This document shows positions 14,917 to 22,609 of a DNA stretch of 64,000 bases, in pieces (position 1 is the stretch's first letter; every line of letters starts with the position of its first letter). The DNA is from an uncultured Bacteroidales bacterium (GTDB taxonomy: Bacteria > Bacteroidota > Bacteroidia > Bacteroidales > Bacteroidaceae), in the NCBI GenBank assembly GCA_902801485.1, contig CADCIP010000014.1, positions 1-64,000 on the forward strand, written 5' to 3'. The position numbers and the translations under genes are program-made. The notes below the pieces were generated by a model that was not told the DNA's origin, did not search any database, and worked only from the letters and a program-made list of their open reading frames with translations.

Positions 14917-17589
14917 ATGAAAAAGAAAATATCAATAATTATCATCCTTTTCATAGGAACATGTTGGGCCCAGAACCGCATTGTGGTTACTCCCGCAGGA
15001 GAGATGGAACGTGCTGTTTCGGGGCATTTTGCCGGCATCGAGGACGGCAAGCTGGTGACATGGGGCGGCTGTAACTTCCCTGACACTCCCTGTGCCGACG
15101 GCGGACAGAAGGTTTTCTACCCCAAAGCCTACGGTGCCAGCGTGACTGTGCCGGAGGGAACAGTGTTTGTGGGGGGGGCCTCACCCCTAACCCCTCTCCG
15201 AGGAGAGGGGGAAAGAGGGGCGCAAACCATTATCAGCACTTCCGAGGTATCTTTTCTCCCCTCCTCCCCGGGGGCGACTGGGGGCTCTAGAGAAACCACT
15301 GAATGTGGTTTCGGCCCCACAAAGGGGAGTAAGTCCCCACTCACGAGGGAGAGCAGGCTGGGGAAGGGGGCTGGGTTCTCCCCTCTCCCCAAAGGTCTCG
15401 ACAACTTTGCGGCTTGCTACGGAGCCGACAGGATATTTGTAGCAGGAGGTCAGTCGAATGGTGTACCCAACAGGGATGTATATGCACTCGACTGGCCTGA
15501 CGGAAAAGAATGGGTGAAGATTGCCACGCTTCCCGACGAAGGCCGCTTACAACCTTGCATGGCAGTTCAGAATGCTCCGGAAGGGAAGGCATTGTATATA
15601 TTTGGGGGGTACAAAGTCCCCTCCCCGCTCCCCCTTTGGGGGAGTGCCTCAGTTTTCCTGAAAGGGCTAAAACTCAACTTGAAGACATTGGAATGGCAAG
15701 AAACGGCACCAGCCATTGTCCTCCCCTCCTCCTCGGGGGAGGGGCAGGGGGAGGGGGCTGCTCTTGTCGGCTCCTGCTGCACGCCCTGCGGCTACAGTCA
15801 CATCCTGTTCTTCGGTGGCGTGGACTACGACATCTTCCTCTCAGCTATTCAGGGAAAGCAGGACAGTATGTACCTACGCCATGAGCCTGCTTGGTACAAG
15901 TTCAGGCAGGATGTGCTGGTGTATCATACCATTACAGACTCATGGGCACTTCTCCCCGGCGACTCGGCTCTGGCTCGTGCCGGTGCTGCCCTCACGCCAA
16001 TTTATCAAATTGTAAATAGTAAATCGTCAAATGGTAAATGGTGTTGGTTTTATAGCGGAGGCGAGACGATGCCTGGCATCCGGTCGGATAAGATTTCCCG
16101 CATCGAGATAAAGCACGAGACACACTTCGGTCTGGCTAATTGGACCGTGCTGGCGCTCTATCTCCTGGCGATGTTGGGCATGGGTATCTACTTTATGCGA
16201 AGGGAGAACGGTGCCGACGATTTCTTCAAGGGCGGCGGACGTATCCCCTGGTGGGCGGCAGGCATCAGCATTTACGCCACCATGCTGAGCGCCATTACTT
16301 ATATGGCTATTCCAGCCAAAGCATACGCCACGGACTGGACCTACTACCCCATGCTGTGGATGATTCCTATAGTCGGTTTCCCCGTCATCTGGTATTACCT
16401 GCCCTATTTCCGTCGGCTTAAAGCAGCATCGGCCTACGCCATACTGGAGGAGCGGTTCAATTTGGCAACCCGACTGATGGCATCCACGCTTTTCTGTATC
16501 TTCATGATAGCGCGCATGGCGCTGGTGATGTACCTGCCCTCGTTGGCCCTGACAGCCGTAACGGGCATCGACATCTATCTATGCATTATTCTGATGGGCT
16601 TGGTGACCATCATCTACTGCACTATGGGCGGTGTGGAAGCTGTCATCTGGGGCGATGTCGTGCAAGGCTGCATCCTGGTGGGCGGTGCCATCTTTGCAGC
16701 TTTATACCTATGGGGCAATACCGAGGGCGGCTTTTCGGGAGCTTGGCAGCTGGCTGTCGATAACGACAAGATGCGTCTCTTCGTCTGGAGTTGGGACTAT
16801 CGGTACGCTACTTTCTGGGTAGCTATCCTGGGCGGCGGCATTGCCAACAACCTGATTTCCTACACCAGCGACCAGACTGTTATCCAACGCTACATGACCA
16901 CCAAGGACGAGAAGAGTGCCGGTCGGAGTATCTTAGTGAATGGCTTTATGAGCGTTTTCATCTCGGTGGCTTTCTACTTTATCGGCACAGGACTCTACAC
17001 GTTCTACAAGACGCATCCGCAAAATCTGGACATCACCATGCAACAGGGCGATGCCATCTTCCCCTTTTTCATGATGAGCCAGATGCCTGCAGGTGTGGCG
17101 GGACTGCTGATTGCAGCTATCTTTGCGGCTACGATGAGTACCATCTCCAGTAATATCAACAGCGTGAGCACGGCATTCAGCGTGGATTTCATCCAACGAT
17201 TCCGCCCTAATATCAAGGATTCCACCCTGCTTCGCGTAGCCCGATGGACCTGCATCGTAAGCGGATTGATGGGCTTAGGCATCGCCCTGCTGATGGCAAC
17301 GTGGGACATCGCCTCGCTATTGGATTATTTCAACACCATTCTGGGCTTGCTGACAAGCGGCCTCGGAGGTCTGTTCGTCATGGCTGTCTTCTTCCCACGT
17401 ATCAAAGGCGGTGCTGCCCTGACAGGCTTCATCGTTGGTGAGTTGGTGGTGTTCCTGATGTGGCTCTACACGGATGCCAACTTCTTCCTGTTCGGAGCAA
17501 CGGGAATTGTGGTAAGTGTCATAGTAAGCCTCACCCTATCCCTCTCCAAGGAGAGGGGACTAAATAGTCAAATAGTAAATAAATCGTAA
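14917..17589 (+). CDS. NanM-NanT fusion: sialic acid mutarotase fused to sodium/solute symporter
   Basis: This 890-residue protein joins two known functions. After a signal peptide (to WAQ, residue 19) residues 20-410 form a Kelch-type propeller (VTWGGCNFPD, IFVAGGQSN, LYIFGGYK, ILFFGGVDYD, WFYSGGET), as in N-acetylneuraminate mutarotase NanM. From about residue 420 comes a sodium:solute symporter with about 13 helices (AGISIYATMLSAITYMAIPA, AATMSTISSNINSVSTAFSVD), as in SSS-type NanT. The propeller would sit in the periplasm and hand the anomer to the transporter. A good Shine-Dalgarno (AAGGAG) precedes the ATG. At least four GC repeats, one TAAA-type array and one C-terminal repeat lie inside it, all without breaking the frame. 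Whether the propeller still folds is open. Confidence 0.85.
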   Translation: MKKKISIIIILFIGTCWAQNRIVVTPAGEMERAVSGHFAGIEDGKLVTWGGCNFPDTPCADGGQKVFYPKAYGASVTVPEGTVFVGGASPLTPLRGEGERGAQTIISTSEVSFLPSSPGATGGSRETTECGFGPTKGSKSPLTRESRLGKGAGFSPLPKGLDNFAACYGADRIFVAGGQSNGVPNRDVYALDWPDGKEWVKIATLPDEGRLQPCMAVQNAPEGKALYIFGGYKVPSPLPLWGSASVFLKGLKLNLKTLEWQETAPAIVLPSSSGEGQGEGAALVGSCCTPCGYSHILFFGGVDYDIFLSAIQGKQDSMYLRHEPAWYKFRQDVLVYHTITDSWALLPGDSALARAGAALTPIYQIVNSKSSNGKWCWFYSGGETMPGIRSDKISRIEIKHETHFGLANWTVLALYLLAMLGMGIYFMRRENGADDFFKGGGRIPWWAAGISIYATMLSAITYMAIPAKAYATDWTYYPMLWMIPIVGFPVIWYYLPYFRRLKAASAYAILEERFNLATRLMASTLFCIFMIARMALVMYLPSLALTAVTGIDIYLCIILMGLVTIIYCTMGGVEAVIWGDVVQGCILVGGAIFAALYLWGNTEGGFSGAWQLAVDNDKMRLFVWSWDYRYATFWVAILGGGIANNLISYTSDQTVIQRYMTTKDEKSAGRSILVNGFMSVFISVAFYFIGTGLYTFYKTHPQNLDITMQQGDAIFPFFMMSQMPAGVAGLLIAAIFAATMSTISSNINSVSTAFSVDFIQRFRPNIKDSTLLRVARWTCIVSGLMGLGIALLMATWDIASLLDYFNTILGLLTSGLGGLFVMAVFFPRIKGGAALTGFIVGELVVFLMWLYTDANFFLFGATGIVVSVIVSLTLSLSKERGLNSQIVNKS
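15178..15211 (+). repeat. GC palindromic repeat, short form, inside nanMT
   Basis: The unit starts GCCTCACCCCTAACCCCTCT and continues into its hairpin half, giving ASPLTPLRGEGER in the protein right after a Kelch VFVGG strand. The frame stays open into the next repeat. Confidence 0.8.
15256..15372 (+). repeat. GC palindromic repeat, long form, copy 2 (in coding sequence)
   Basis: The 117-bp unit (39 codons) has inner hairpins GAAACCAC/GTGGTTTC (15292-15299 and 15305-15312, perfect) and GTAAGT/ACTCAC (15329-15334 and 15339-15344, one mismatch). It is read in the same frame as copy 1, giving PGATG, TECG, GPTK. A fragment of the short form follows at 15378-15394. Confidence 0.85.
15615..15670 (+). 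repeat. GC repeat variant inside nanMT
   Basis: This unit has a CCCCTCCCCGCTCCCC...GGGGGAG core and continues to AAAGGGCT. Related to the units at 41637-41700 and 51864-51892. It interrupts the Kelch repeat after LYIFGGYK and keeps the frame. Confidence 0.6.
15721..15759 (+). repeat. GC palindromic repeat, short form, 13 codons inside nanMT
   Basis: A 39-bp unit, exactly 13 codons (LPSSSGEGQGEGA region), with a CTCCCCTCC/GGGGAGGGG-type core and the typical GGAGGGGGCT end. It lies in a loop between Kelch blades. Confidence 0.8.
16009..16040 (+). repeat. TAAA-type word array inside nanMT
   Basis: The bases ATTGTAAATAGTAAATCGTC and following AAATGGTAAATGG resemble the array at 17563-17618 just after this gene. 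It encodes IVNSKSSNGKW in the last propeller blade and does not break the frame. Confidence 0.55.
17527..17559 (+). repeat. GC palindromic repeat, short form, forms the nanMT C-terminus
   Basis: AGCCTCACCCTATCCCTCTC and its hairpin half replace the last residues of the symporter with SLTLSLSKERGL. The frame then runs on into the TAAA-type array and stops at 17589. Confidence 0.8.
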
Positions 17590-17618
17590 AAAGTAAATAG
17601 TCAAATAGTAAATAATTC
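17563..17618 (+). repeat. TAAATAGTC word array between nanMT and nanE
   Basis: Repeats of the words TAAATAGTCAAATAG and TAAATAAT fill the gap between the two genes. The stop codon of nanMT lies within it and the array ends one base before the nanE ATG. Confidence 0.65.
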
Positions 17619-18794
17619 ATGGTAGATTTTAGTTTGTTAGCCGCTCAATACAAGAGCGAACTGCTGGACAGGGTAATGCCCTTCTGGATGCAAAACAGTA
17701 TAGATAAGGAATATGGCGGGTATTTCACCTGCATAGAGCGAAACGGCGAGGTCTATGACACCGACAAGTTCATCTGGCTTCAAGGCCGCGAAGTTTGGAT
17801 GCTTTCTACATTATACAATAAGGTAGAGGCCCGTAAGGAATGGCTGGATGCTGCCATTCAGGGTGCCGAGTTCCTGAAGAAGTTCGGGCACGATGGGAAC
17901 CTGAACTGGTACTTCTCTCTGGATCGTCAGGGTCGTCCTTTGGTAGAGCCATACAACATATTCTCCTACACCTTTGCCGTTATTGCCTTCGGTCAACTCT
18001 ACAAGGCAACAGGCAACGAGGAGTATGCCGAGATTGCCAAGAAGACCTTCGACATCGTTCTTGCCAAGTGCAATAACCCCAAAGGTAAGTGGAGCAAAGC
18101 AGCACAAGGTGCACGGGCGCTCAAGGACTTTGCCCTGCCTATGATACTCTGCAACGTCGCCCTCGAGATAGAGGATCTGCTCTCTCCCGAGTTCCTGAAG
18201 GAGACCATCGACATTTGCCTGCATGAGGTGCTGGATGTTTTCTATCGTCCCGAGTTGGATTTGGTGGTAGAGCACGTCAGCAAGGACGGTCAGTTGGTGG
18301 ACTGCCACGAAGGACGCCTCTTGAATCCCGGTCATGCCATCGAAGCCATGTGGTTCATCATGGACCTGGGAAAGCGTCTCGGTCGTCAGGACCTTATCGA
18401 CAAGGCTGTTCACATCGCGCTTCGCGAAGCAGAATACGGATGGGACAAAGAGTACGGCGGCATCTTCTACTTCATGGACCGACTGGGACGTCCCCTACAG
18501 CAGCTCGAATGGGACCAGAAACTCTGGTGGGTTCATATAGAGACCCTCATCACCATGATCAAGGGCTACGAGCTGACAGGCAACAAGGATTGTCTGGACT
18601 GGTTCCTAAAAGTTCACGAATACGTCTGGAGCCACTTCATGGATCCCGAATATCCTGAATGGTTCGGCTATCTGAATCGCAGAGGCGAGGTGCTACTCAC
18701 CCTCAAGGGCGGCAAATGGAAGGGCTGCTTCCACGTTCCCCGCGGCCTGATGCAAGTGTATCAGACGTTAGAGAGGATTGCAGCAAAAGAATAA
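17619..18794 (+). CDS. nanE: AGE-type N-acylglucosamine 2-epimerase (NanE function)
   Basis: A 391-residue (alpha/alpha)6-barrel protein of the renin-binding-protein/AGE family. It converts N-acetylmannosamine to N-acetylglucosamine, the step after NanA. Visible marks are GRLLNPGHAIEAMWF, LWWVHIETL and GCFHVPRGL, which carry the conserved histidines. In Bacteroides fragilis the nan operon also uses this eukaryote-like epimerase rather than the proteobacterial NanE. It follows the mutarotase-symporter gene after a TAAA-type array and is the last gene of this operon. A cellobiose 2-epimerase is the main alternative within the family; the context favours the sialic acid role. Confidence 0.88.
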   Translation: MVDFSLLAAQYKSELLDRVMPFWMQNSIDKEYGGYFTCIERNGEVYDTDKFIWLQGREVWMLSTLYNKVEARKEWLDAAIQGAEFLKKFGHDGNLNWYFSLDRQGRPLVEPYNIFSYTFAVIAFGQLYKATGNEEYAEIAKKTFDIVLAKCNNPKGKWSKAAQGARALKDFALPMILCNVALEIEDLLSPEFLKETIDICLHEVLDVFYRPELDLVVEHVSKDGQLVDCHEGRLLNPGHAIEAMWFIMDLGKRLGRQDLIDKAVHIALREAEYGWDKEYGGIFYFMDRLGRPLQQLEWDQKLWWVHIETLITMIKGYELTGNKDCLDWFLKVHEYVWSHFMDPEYPEWFGYLNRRGEVLLTLKGGKWKGCFHVPRGLMQVYQTLERIAAKE

Positions 18795-18885
18795 TAAGTA
18801 GCCTCATCCCATGAAACAAATTATCTGAATGAAGCAAAGGGGAAATGGTCTGTTTTATGCAGATTATTAAAAAAAAATAATTTTA

Positions 18886-18917
18886 TTTGCATAAAATGGA
18901 AAAGCTTGTTATCTTTG
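18886..18917 (+). promoter_or_regulatory. Promoter of the AAA ATPase gene
   Basis: TTTG (18886-18889) and TATCTTTG (18910-18917) are 20 bp apart. The start codon at 18947 is 29 bp downstream. Confidence 0.75.
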
Positions 18918-18946
18918 CATAAAGATTTTAATAAAAAGCAAGTTCT

Positions 18947-20092
18947 ATGACACCTTTTATCAATCCATTTGTTGTGTCCGGTCATATAGCAGATGAATAT
19001 TTCTGCGATAGGAAGGAAGAGTCCGAGCAACTGAAGCGTTTCCTCAGTAATCAGCAGAACGTCGTGCTCTCAGCAGCAAGACGTATGGGTAAAACTGCTC
19101 TTGTTGACCATGTTTTCGCAATGCCAGATATTGCAGGGAACTACATTACCATTTCGATAGATATACTGGACACCAACAACTTCAGCGATTTTGTTTTTAC
19201 GCTGGGGAACGCTGTTTTTGAAAAGGTGGCACAACGGAGTGACAAACTCATGAAATTATTCCCGATGGTTATGAAGTCCCTGCAAGCTTCGTTCGGCTAC
19301 GATAGCATACGCGGAAGTATGACTTTTGATATAAAGTTGGGTGATATTGTCCGTCCTGAATATACATTGCAAGAGATATTTCAGTTCTTGGCAAATGCCG
19401 ACCAACGTTGTCTTGTTGTCATAGATGAGTTCCAGCAGATAACATATTATCCCGAAGCAAATGTTGAGGCTACATTAAGAAAACATATACAGAAGGCCGA
19501 AAACGTCAATTTTGTCTTTGCCGGTAGCCATCGGCGCATTATGTCGGAGATGTTCGGTTCTGAGCAGCGTCCTTTCTTCAATAGTGCCCGTTCCATTGAC
19601 CTTGAACCTATAGACCTTGATATCTATACTGATTTTTCCCAAGAGAAATTCAGAGAAAGAGGAAAGGACATAGAGGCAGAGGCTGTACACTATGTTTATG
19701 AAACTTTTTGTGGTGTGACGCTCTATAATCAGCAACTGATGAATGATGCTTTTGATGCAACGCCTGCTCATGAATGTTGTGACGTGGAAACAATTAAACT
19801 TCTCATTGAAAACTTCATTCTGGAGAGTGGTAAGAAGCAAAAGGAAATTCTCCAATTTGTCACCGAGCAACAAAAGGCGGTCCTTTTTGCTATCTTGGCT
19901 GATGAGCCCGTAAAAAGCATAACATCCAGTGCTTTTACAAAACGGCACAGGTTGAAGTCCCCCAGTGCAACACAGTCTGCCATGAAAGCCCTCTTACGGT
20001 CAGACCTTGTAACACGTCGTGATGGATTTTACAGTATTTCTGATCCATTGATGGACCTATGGTTGAAGAGGGTACTGTTCCACAAATCATAA
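18947..20092 (+). CDS. AAA-family ATPase (archaeal ATPase-like, ATPase_2)
   Basis: A 381-residue protein with Walker A in SAARRMGKTAL (about residues 43-53), Walker B in CLVVIDEFQQI (about 151-161), and VNFVFAGSHRRIM, the sensor-like stretch typical of the 'archaeal ATPase' group in STAND-related NTPases. The C-terminal 90 residues look like a winged helix (KAVLFAILADEP to MDLWLKRVLF). Many Bacteroidales carry many paralogs. Roles in defence or regulation have been proposed for relatives, none proven here. It has its own promoter and no operon partner. Confidence 0.8.
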   Translation: MTPFINPFVVSGHIADEYFCDRKEESEQLKRFLSNQQNVVLSAARRMGKTALVDHVFAMPDIAGNYITISIDILDTNNFSDFVFTLGNAVFEKVAQRSDKLMKLFPMVMKSLQASFGYDSIRGSMTFDIKLGDIVRPEYTLQEIFQFLANADQRCLVVIDEFQQITYYPEANVEATLRKHIQKAENVNFVFAGSHRRIMSEMFGSEQRPFFNSARSIDLEPIDLDIYTDFSQEKFRERGKDIEAEAVHYVYETFCGVTLYNQQLMNDAFDATPAHECCDVETIKLLIENFILESGKKQKEILQFVTEQQKAVLFAILADEPVKSITSSAFTKRHRLKSPSATQSAMKALLRSDLVTRRDGFYSISDPLMDLWLKRVLFHKS

Positions 20093-20223
20093 GTCTTTCA
20101 GCAAGATAAAGAGAACAGGCTGGTTGAAAATTGAAGGATAGCAACAGAGAGATTATTATGTTGCTGTATGTCGTACATCCGTGGGAGATTGGCCTGCAAT
20201 GGGGGTTTGCGACTAGTTAATCA

Positions 20224-20268
20224 AAGAGGCCGTGTTTTGGAGTCAAAGATGTCGGAACATAGCCTCTT
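20224..20268 (+). terminator. Possible weak terminator after the AAA ATPase
   Basis: AAGAGGC (20224-20230) pairs with GCCTCTT (20262-20268) around a long partly paired loop. A short pyrimidine stretch follows. The loop is long, so confidence is low. The rest of 20093-20310 shows nothing recognisable. Confidence 0.25.
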
Positions 20269-20310
20269 CTTATAGTAATTGAATTATTAACTCATCTTGG
20301 GTGTTGTTAT

Positions 20311-20991
20311 ATGTTTAAGAGAATATTGTTTTTATTCTTTTTCCTTATTGTTAATGCGTTAGTATTTGCACAAGGCGTTGTCGTAGTACTTGAGAATCGA
20401 GATTCAAACATTGGGAAGGAGTTCTATGGGTTGAATGTCAATGTATTTGATAATTTCACAGGCCATAGTATCAAGGACGTGAAGGCATATCTGATGACCA
20501 AGGATAGCGTGATGATAGACAGCCTTCAATCAGCTAACGGCCGCTTTTCGTTTAAAGTAAAAAGAGACAAGGGCCTTCGGTCTTGTATCCTTAAGATGAC
20601 ACATCCCACTTATCAGACGCTTTATAGCGCTCATTCGTTGAGGCAAGTGGGCAAGCAGATTTATTTTAGTTTGCCAGACCAGTTTATGAAACGAAAGAAT
20701 GTCTTTAACGAAAAGACACTCAATGAGGTAGTGATAACGGCGACTAAGATAAAAATGTATTATCGGCGCGATACGTTGAGGAATCCTGCTCTAGCCGATT
20801 TGGAGGTGGATTTCATCGTGGTGCGTGACGGTGAGGTGACGGCCATTGAGGTGAAGAGCGGCCGCAGAGGGATGAATTCCGGTCTTCCCGAGTTTATAGA
20901 GGCCTTCCATCCCAAACGTTCGTTTGTGGTAGGCACCGATGGCGTGAGCCTAGAAGACTTTTTGAGTTGCGAAGTGGAGGAAATTATATGA
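20311..20991 (+). CDS. Chimeric gene: truncated carboxypeptidase-like regulatory protein joined to DUF4143/PD-(D/E)XK tail
   Basis: Residues 1-20 are a signal peptide. Residues 22-156 resemble the start of long Bacteroidetes outer-membrane proteins with a carboxypeptidase-regulatory-like domain, up to the LNEVVITATKIK segment that normally continues into a several-hundred-residue barrel. At about residue 156 (near base 20778) the sequence switches to NPALADLEVDFIV...TAIEVKSG and ends GTDGVSLEDFL. This is the C-terminal nuclease-like part of cytoplasmic AAA-DUF4143 ATPases, with the D and ExK residues of the fold. The two halves belong to different cell compartments, so the protein is likely a fusion left by a deletion. 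It is probably a pseudogene, although the frame is intact. Confidence 0.65.
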   Translation: MFKRILFLFFFLIVNALVFAQGVVVVLENRDSNIGKEFYGLNVNVFDNFTGHSIKDVKAYLMTKDSVMIDSLQSANGRFSFKVKRDKGLRSCILKMTHPTYQTLYSAHSLRQVGKQIYFSLPDQFMKRKNVFNEKTLNEVVITATKIKMYYRRDTLRNPALADLEVDFIVVRDGEVTAIEVKSGRRGMNSGLPEFIEAFHPKRSFVVGTDGVSLEDFLSCEVEEII

Positions 20992-21028
20992 TAGCCAAGG
21001 ATATCATTGCTATTGCTAATATAAAACC

Positions 21029-22519
21029 TTATCGGAAATACTTACCTACCACGGGCAACGACTTCAGGGGCAAATCATGATAAAGGATGTGCCCCACAAA
21101 AGCGCATATCAGCGCTGTATTAATGGCAAGGCGCAACACTACAGGCCACTCATGGGGTACAGCTTGCATGACAGCATAGAACAACACTGCCATCAGTACA
21201 TAAACAGCCATGCTCTTCAGCGGATAGCGGATGGGATAATAATGCTGTCCGATAAAAAAGGACAGAATCATGGAGGTAGCATAAGCAGCAAAACCTGCCC
21301 ACGCACAGGCCATATAACTATACTGTGGAATCAGCAGGATGTCTGTGGTAATAAGCACTACGGCACCTATGCCCGAGAAATAGGCTCCCCAAATAGTCCG
21401 GTCGGTAAGTTTGTACCAGAAAGACAAGTTGAAGAATACACCAAACATAATCTCAGCCGCCATCACAATAGGTACCACACGCAAGCCTTCCCAATAACTC
21501 TTACCAATTACGAACTTCAAGACATCGAGATAACCCATCACCACCAAGAAGGCCAGAAGTGTGAAAATAAGATAGTATTTCATGGCCTGGGCATAGGTCT
21601 CACGATTGTTCTTGTCCTTGGACTTTCCGAAAACAAAAGGCTCATAGGCAAAACGGAACGCCTGGGTAATCATTACCATTATCATGGCTATCTTTATACA
21701 GGCTCCATAGATACCCAACTGAGCTCGGGCTTCTGCCTGTGTACCATCGAAGAAACGGGGAAATATGATCTGCGAAGCAGCCTGATTCAACTGTCCAGCC
21801 ACCCCCATCACCAGTAATGGCCATGTATAACCAAGCATACGCTTACAGGTATTCCAGTCAATCCGGAATGGCATCGTAGCCCATTCCTTCCACAACATCA
21901 GTAATGTGGCTATGGTACAGAAAAGGTTGATATAGAATACGTATGCAACATTAAGAGTGAACTGCTCGTCATAGATACCGAAAAGATTCAACTTCAGTTT
22001 TGGCAGCACAATAAGGTATAGGATATTCAGCAGGATATTCAGCAGGATGTTGATAATCTTCAGCGTGGCGAACTTTACCGGTTTGTGCAGATAGCGCAGA
22101 TAGGCAAAAGGAATAGCCATAAAAGCATCAATAGCCACTGTTACGAACATCACTGCCACAAATTCAGGATGGTCGGCATAGCCGGCAGCGGCGGCTATCG
22201 GATGCAGGAAGCATAAAACCAACAGCACGGAAATCATAGATGATGTCATTAGCATCGTCAGTGCCGTGGAATAAACTTTCCTGGGGTCTTCTCCCTCCTT
22301 GCTCATAAAGCGGAAGAAGGTGGTCTCCATACCAAAGGTCAGCAGAATAATCAGAATCGATACGTAAGCATAGACATTGGTTATGATACCGTATTCGCCA
22401 CCCGAGGCAGCAAACCGAGCTGTCTGGATAGGGACTAACAGATAATTAATGAACCGGGCAACAATACTGCTCAAGCCATAAATGGCCGTATCTTTTGCTA
22501 AGGATTTTAAATTACTCAT
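21029..22519 (-). CDS. Wzx-like oligosaccharide flippase
   Basis: A 496-residue integral membrane protein with 12-14 predicted helices and the start KDTAIYGLSSIVARFINYLL, typical of the polysaccharide flippase branch (Polysacc_synt / MVF superfamily). It is expected to turn lipid-linked oligosaccharides across the inner membrane for surface glycans. No glycosyltransferases adjoin it; the capsule-type genes in this window are 35 kb away. Such a flippase apart from a cluster is common in Bacteroidales and may serve O-glycosylation or lipopolysaccharide. It is convergent with the chimeric gene (37-bp gap) and is followed upstream by a GC repeat. Confidence 0.85.
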   Translation of the reverse strand: MSNLKSLAKDTAIYGLSSIVARFINYLLVPIQTARFAASGGEYGIITNVYAYVSILIILLTFGMETTFFRFMSKEGEDPRKVYSTALTMLMTSSMISVLLVLCFLHPIAAAAGYADHPEFVAVMFVTVAIDAFMAIPFAYLRYLHKPVKFATLKIINILLNILLNILYLIVLPKLKLNLFGIYDEQFTLNVAYVFYINLFCTIATLLMLWKEWATMPFRIDWNTCKRMLGYTWPLLVMGVAGQLNQAASQIIFPRFFDGTQAEARAQLGIYGACIKIAMIMVMITQAFRFAYEPFVFGKSKDKNNRETYAQAMKYYLIFTLLAFLVVMGYLDVLKFVIGKSYWEGLRVVPIVMAAEIMFGVFFNLSFWYKLTDRTIWGAYFSGIGAVVLITTDILLIPQYSYMACAWAGFAAYATSMILSFFIGQHYYPIRYPLKSMAVYVLMAVLFYAVMQAVPHEWPVVLRLAINTALICAFVGHILYHDLPLKSLPVVGKYFR

Positions 22520-22570
22520 TGAACTTTATTTCTAACCTGTCTATTCTTCACTTTCAACTTCCTCAGGGTT

Positions 22571-22606
22571 CTCCCCTCTCCTCGGTGAGGGGTTGGGGGT
22601 GAGGCT
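22571..22606 (-). repeat. GC palindromic repeat, short form
   Basis: CTCCCCTCTCCTCGGTGAGG then GGTTGGGGGTGAGGCT lies between the flippase and SpmAB genes, ending 4 bp before the SpmAB stop codon. Confidence 0.8.
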
Positions 22607-22609
22607 TCC

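Noticed and set aside
20311..20991. A toxin with a nuclease tail
   Set aside because: The front half is a typical truncated outer-membrane regulatory domain and no immunity gene follows; a fusion by deletion explains it better.
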